Of a stretch of 64,000 nucleotides of DNA, positions 63,966-64,000 are shown piece by piece. Under the pieces are notes generated by a model. That model was not told where the DNA came from and made no database searches. It saw only the letters and a list, made by a program, of their open reading frames with translations. How positions within the stretch are numbered: position 1 is the first letter of the stretch; every line of letters starts with the position of its first letter. Origin of the DNA: DATBGO01 sp036558005 (GTDB lineage Bacteria; Actinomycetota; Actinomycetes; Streptosporangiales; Streptosporangiaceae); the NCBI GenBank assembly GCA_036558005.1, contig DATBGO010000349.1:1-64000 (forward strand), in the 5' to 3' direction. The translations under genes were made by a program, and so were the position numbers.

Positions 63966-64000
63966 CTGTCCTCTGTCCTCCTTGACAGGGCAACGCGCTG

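Noticed and set aside
1..64000. tRNA genes, insertion sequences, prophage or a biosynthetic gene cluster
   Set aside because: No cloverleaf with a TTCGANTC loop, no transposase or integrase motif, and no PKS/NRPS domain was seen on either strand.

Overview
The window is chromosomal DNA of a high-GC (by eye above 70%) filamentous-type actinomycete. Markers are CarD, the mycothiol glycosyltransferase MshA, a mycothiol-dependent isomerase-fold protein, an F420-type PPOX protein, DUF2637 and DUF2993 proteins, tandem-FHA proteins with a Ser/Thr kinase, and G/C-ending codons throughout. Gene order around 23-38 kb (rlmB, cysS, ispF, carD, a phoPR-like pair, gpmA, mshA, ybjN) recalls the region I remember from Streptomyces, but it is rearranged: ispD is absent between carD and ispF, and hmgA with others is inserted. 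The genus cannot be fixed from sequence alone. No tRNA, rRNA, CRISPR array, transposase or phage gene was seen.

Layout. 0-4.2 kb: VOC protein, SDR, SigE-type sigma factor with a membrane partner, MDMPI-fold protein, unknown gene. 4.4-17.7 kb: signalling block. It has a 1407-aa FHA-FHA-P450-flavodoxin-FAD/NADPH reductase fusion with a 56-aa membrane protein behind it, a zinc-ribbon protein, an MNT/HEPN toxin-antitoxin-like pair preceded by three palindromes phased at 20 bp, a DUF2993 protein, a receptor Ser/Thr kinase with an extracellular propeller, and a divergent FHA-FHA-ABC transporter. The two FHA proteins share their N-terminal module and their promoter. 17.7-23 kb: secreted hydrolase, L,D-transpeptidase, PPK2, a beta-hydroxyacid-dehydrogenase-like enzyme. 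23-31 kb: RlmB, CysS, PPOX, HmgA, DUF2637 protein, methyltransferase, IspF, CarD. 31-38 kb: envelope proteins, PhoP-like regulator with a kinase that lacks a membrane anchor, GpmA, MshA, YbjN, CsoR.

38-43 kb: an electron-transfer operon (small membrane protein, ApbE, cytochrome-b-like protein, NuoF-like protein, ferredoxin) preceded by a perfect 3 x 17 bp repeat, then an alpha-methylacyl-CoA racemase. 43-49.4 kb: ion homeostasis. An M-box Mg2+ riboswitch precedes an Nramp-like transporter with altered metal-site motifs, convergent with a soluble PRC/MgtE-N/CBS protein; then a KimA-like potassium transporter carries a fused OB-fold. 49.4-64 kb: diiron protein, GH1 glucosidase, lower-GC unknown membrane protein, HD phosphohydrolase, TauE/SafE and ABC ATPase genes, NarL-type two-component pair, SDR-QueA operon, SerB, SixA-type phosphatase, and a K+-independent H+-pyrophosphatase.

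A unifying signal is leaderless transcription. At least eleven genes have a TANNNT -10 box followed by exactly 6 or 7 nt and then the ATG/GTG, with no Shine-Dalgarno. This resolves several start codons and reveals a 31-aa upstream ORF before the PhoR-like kinase.
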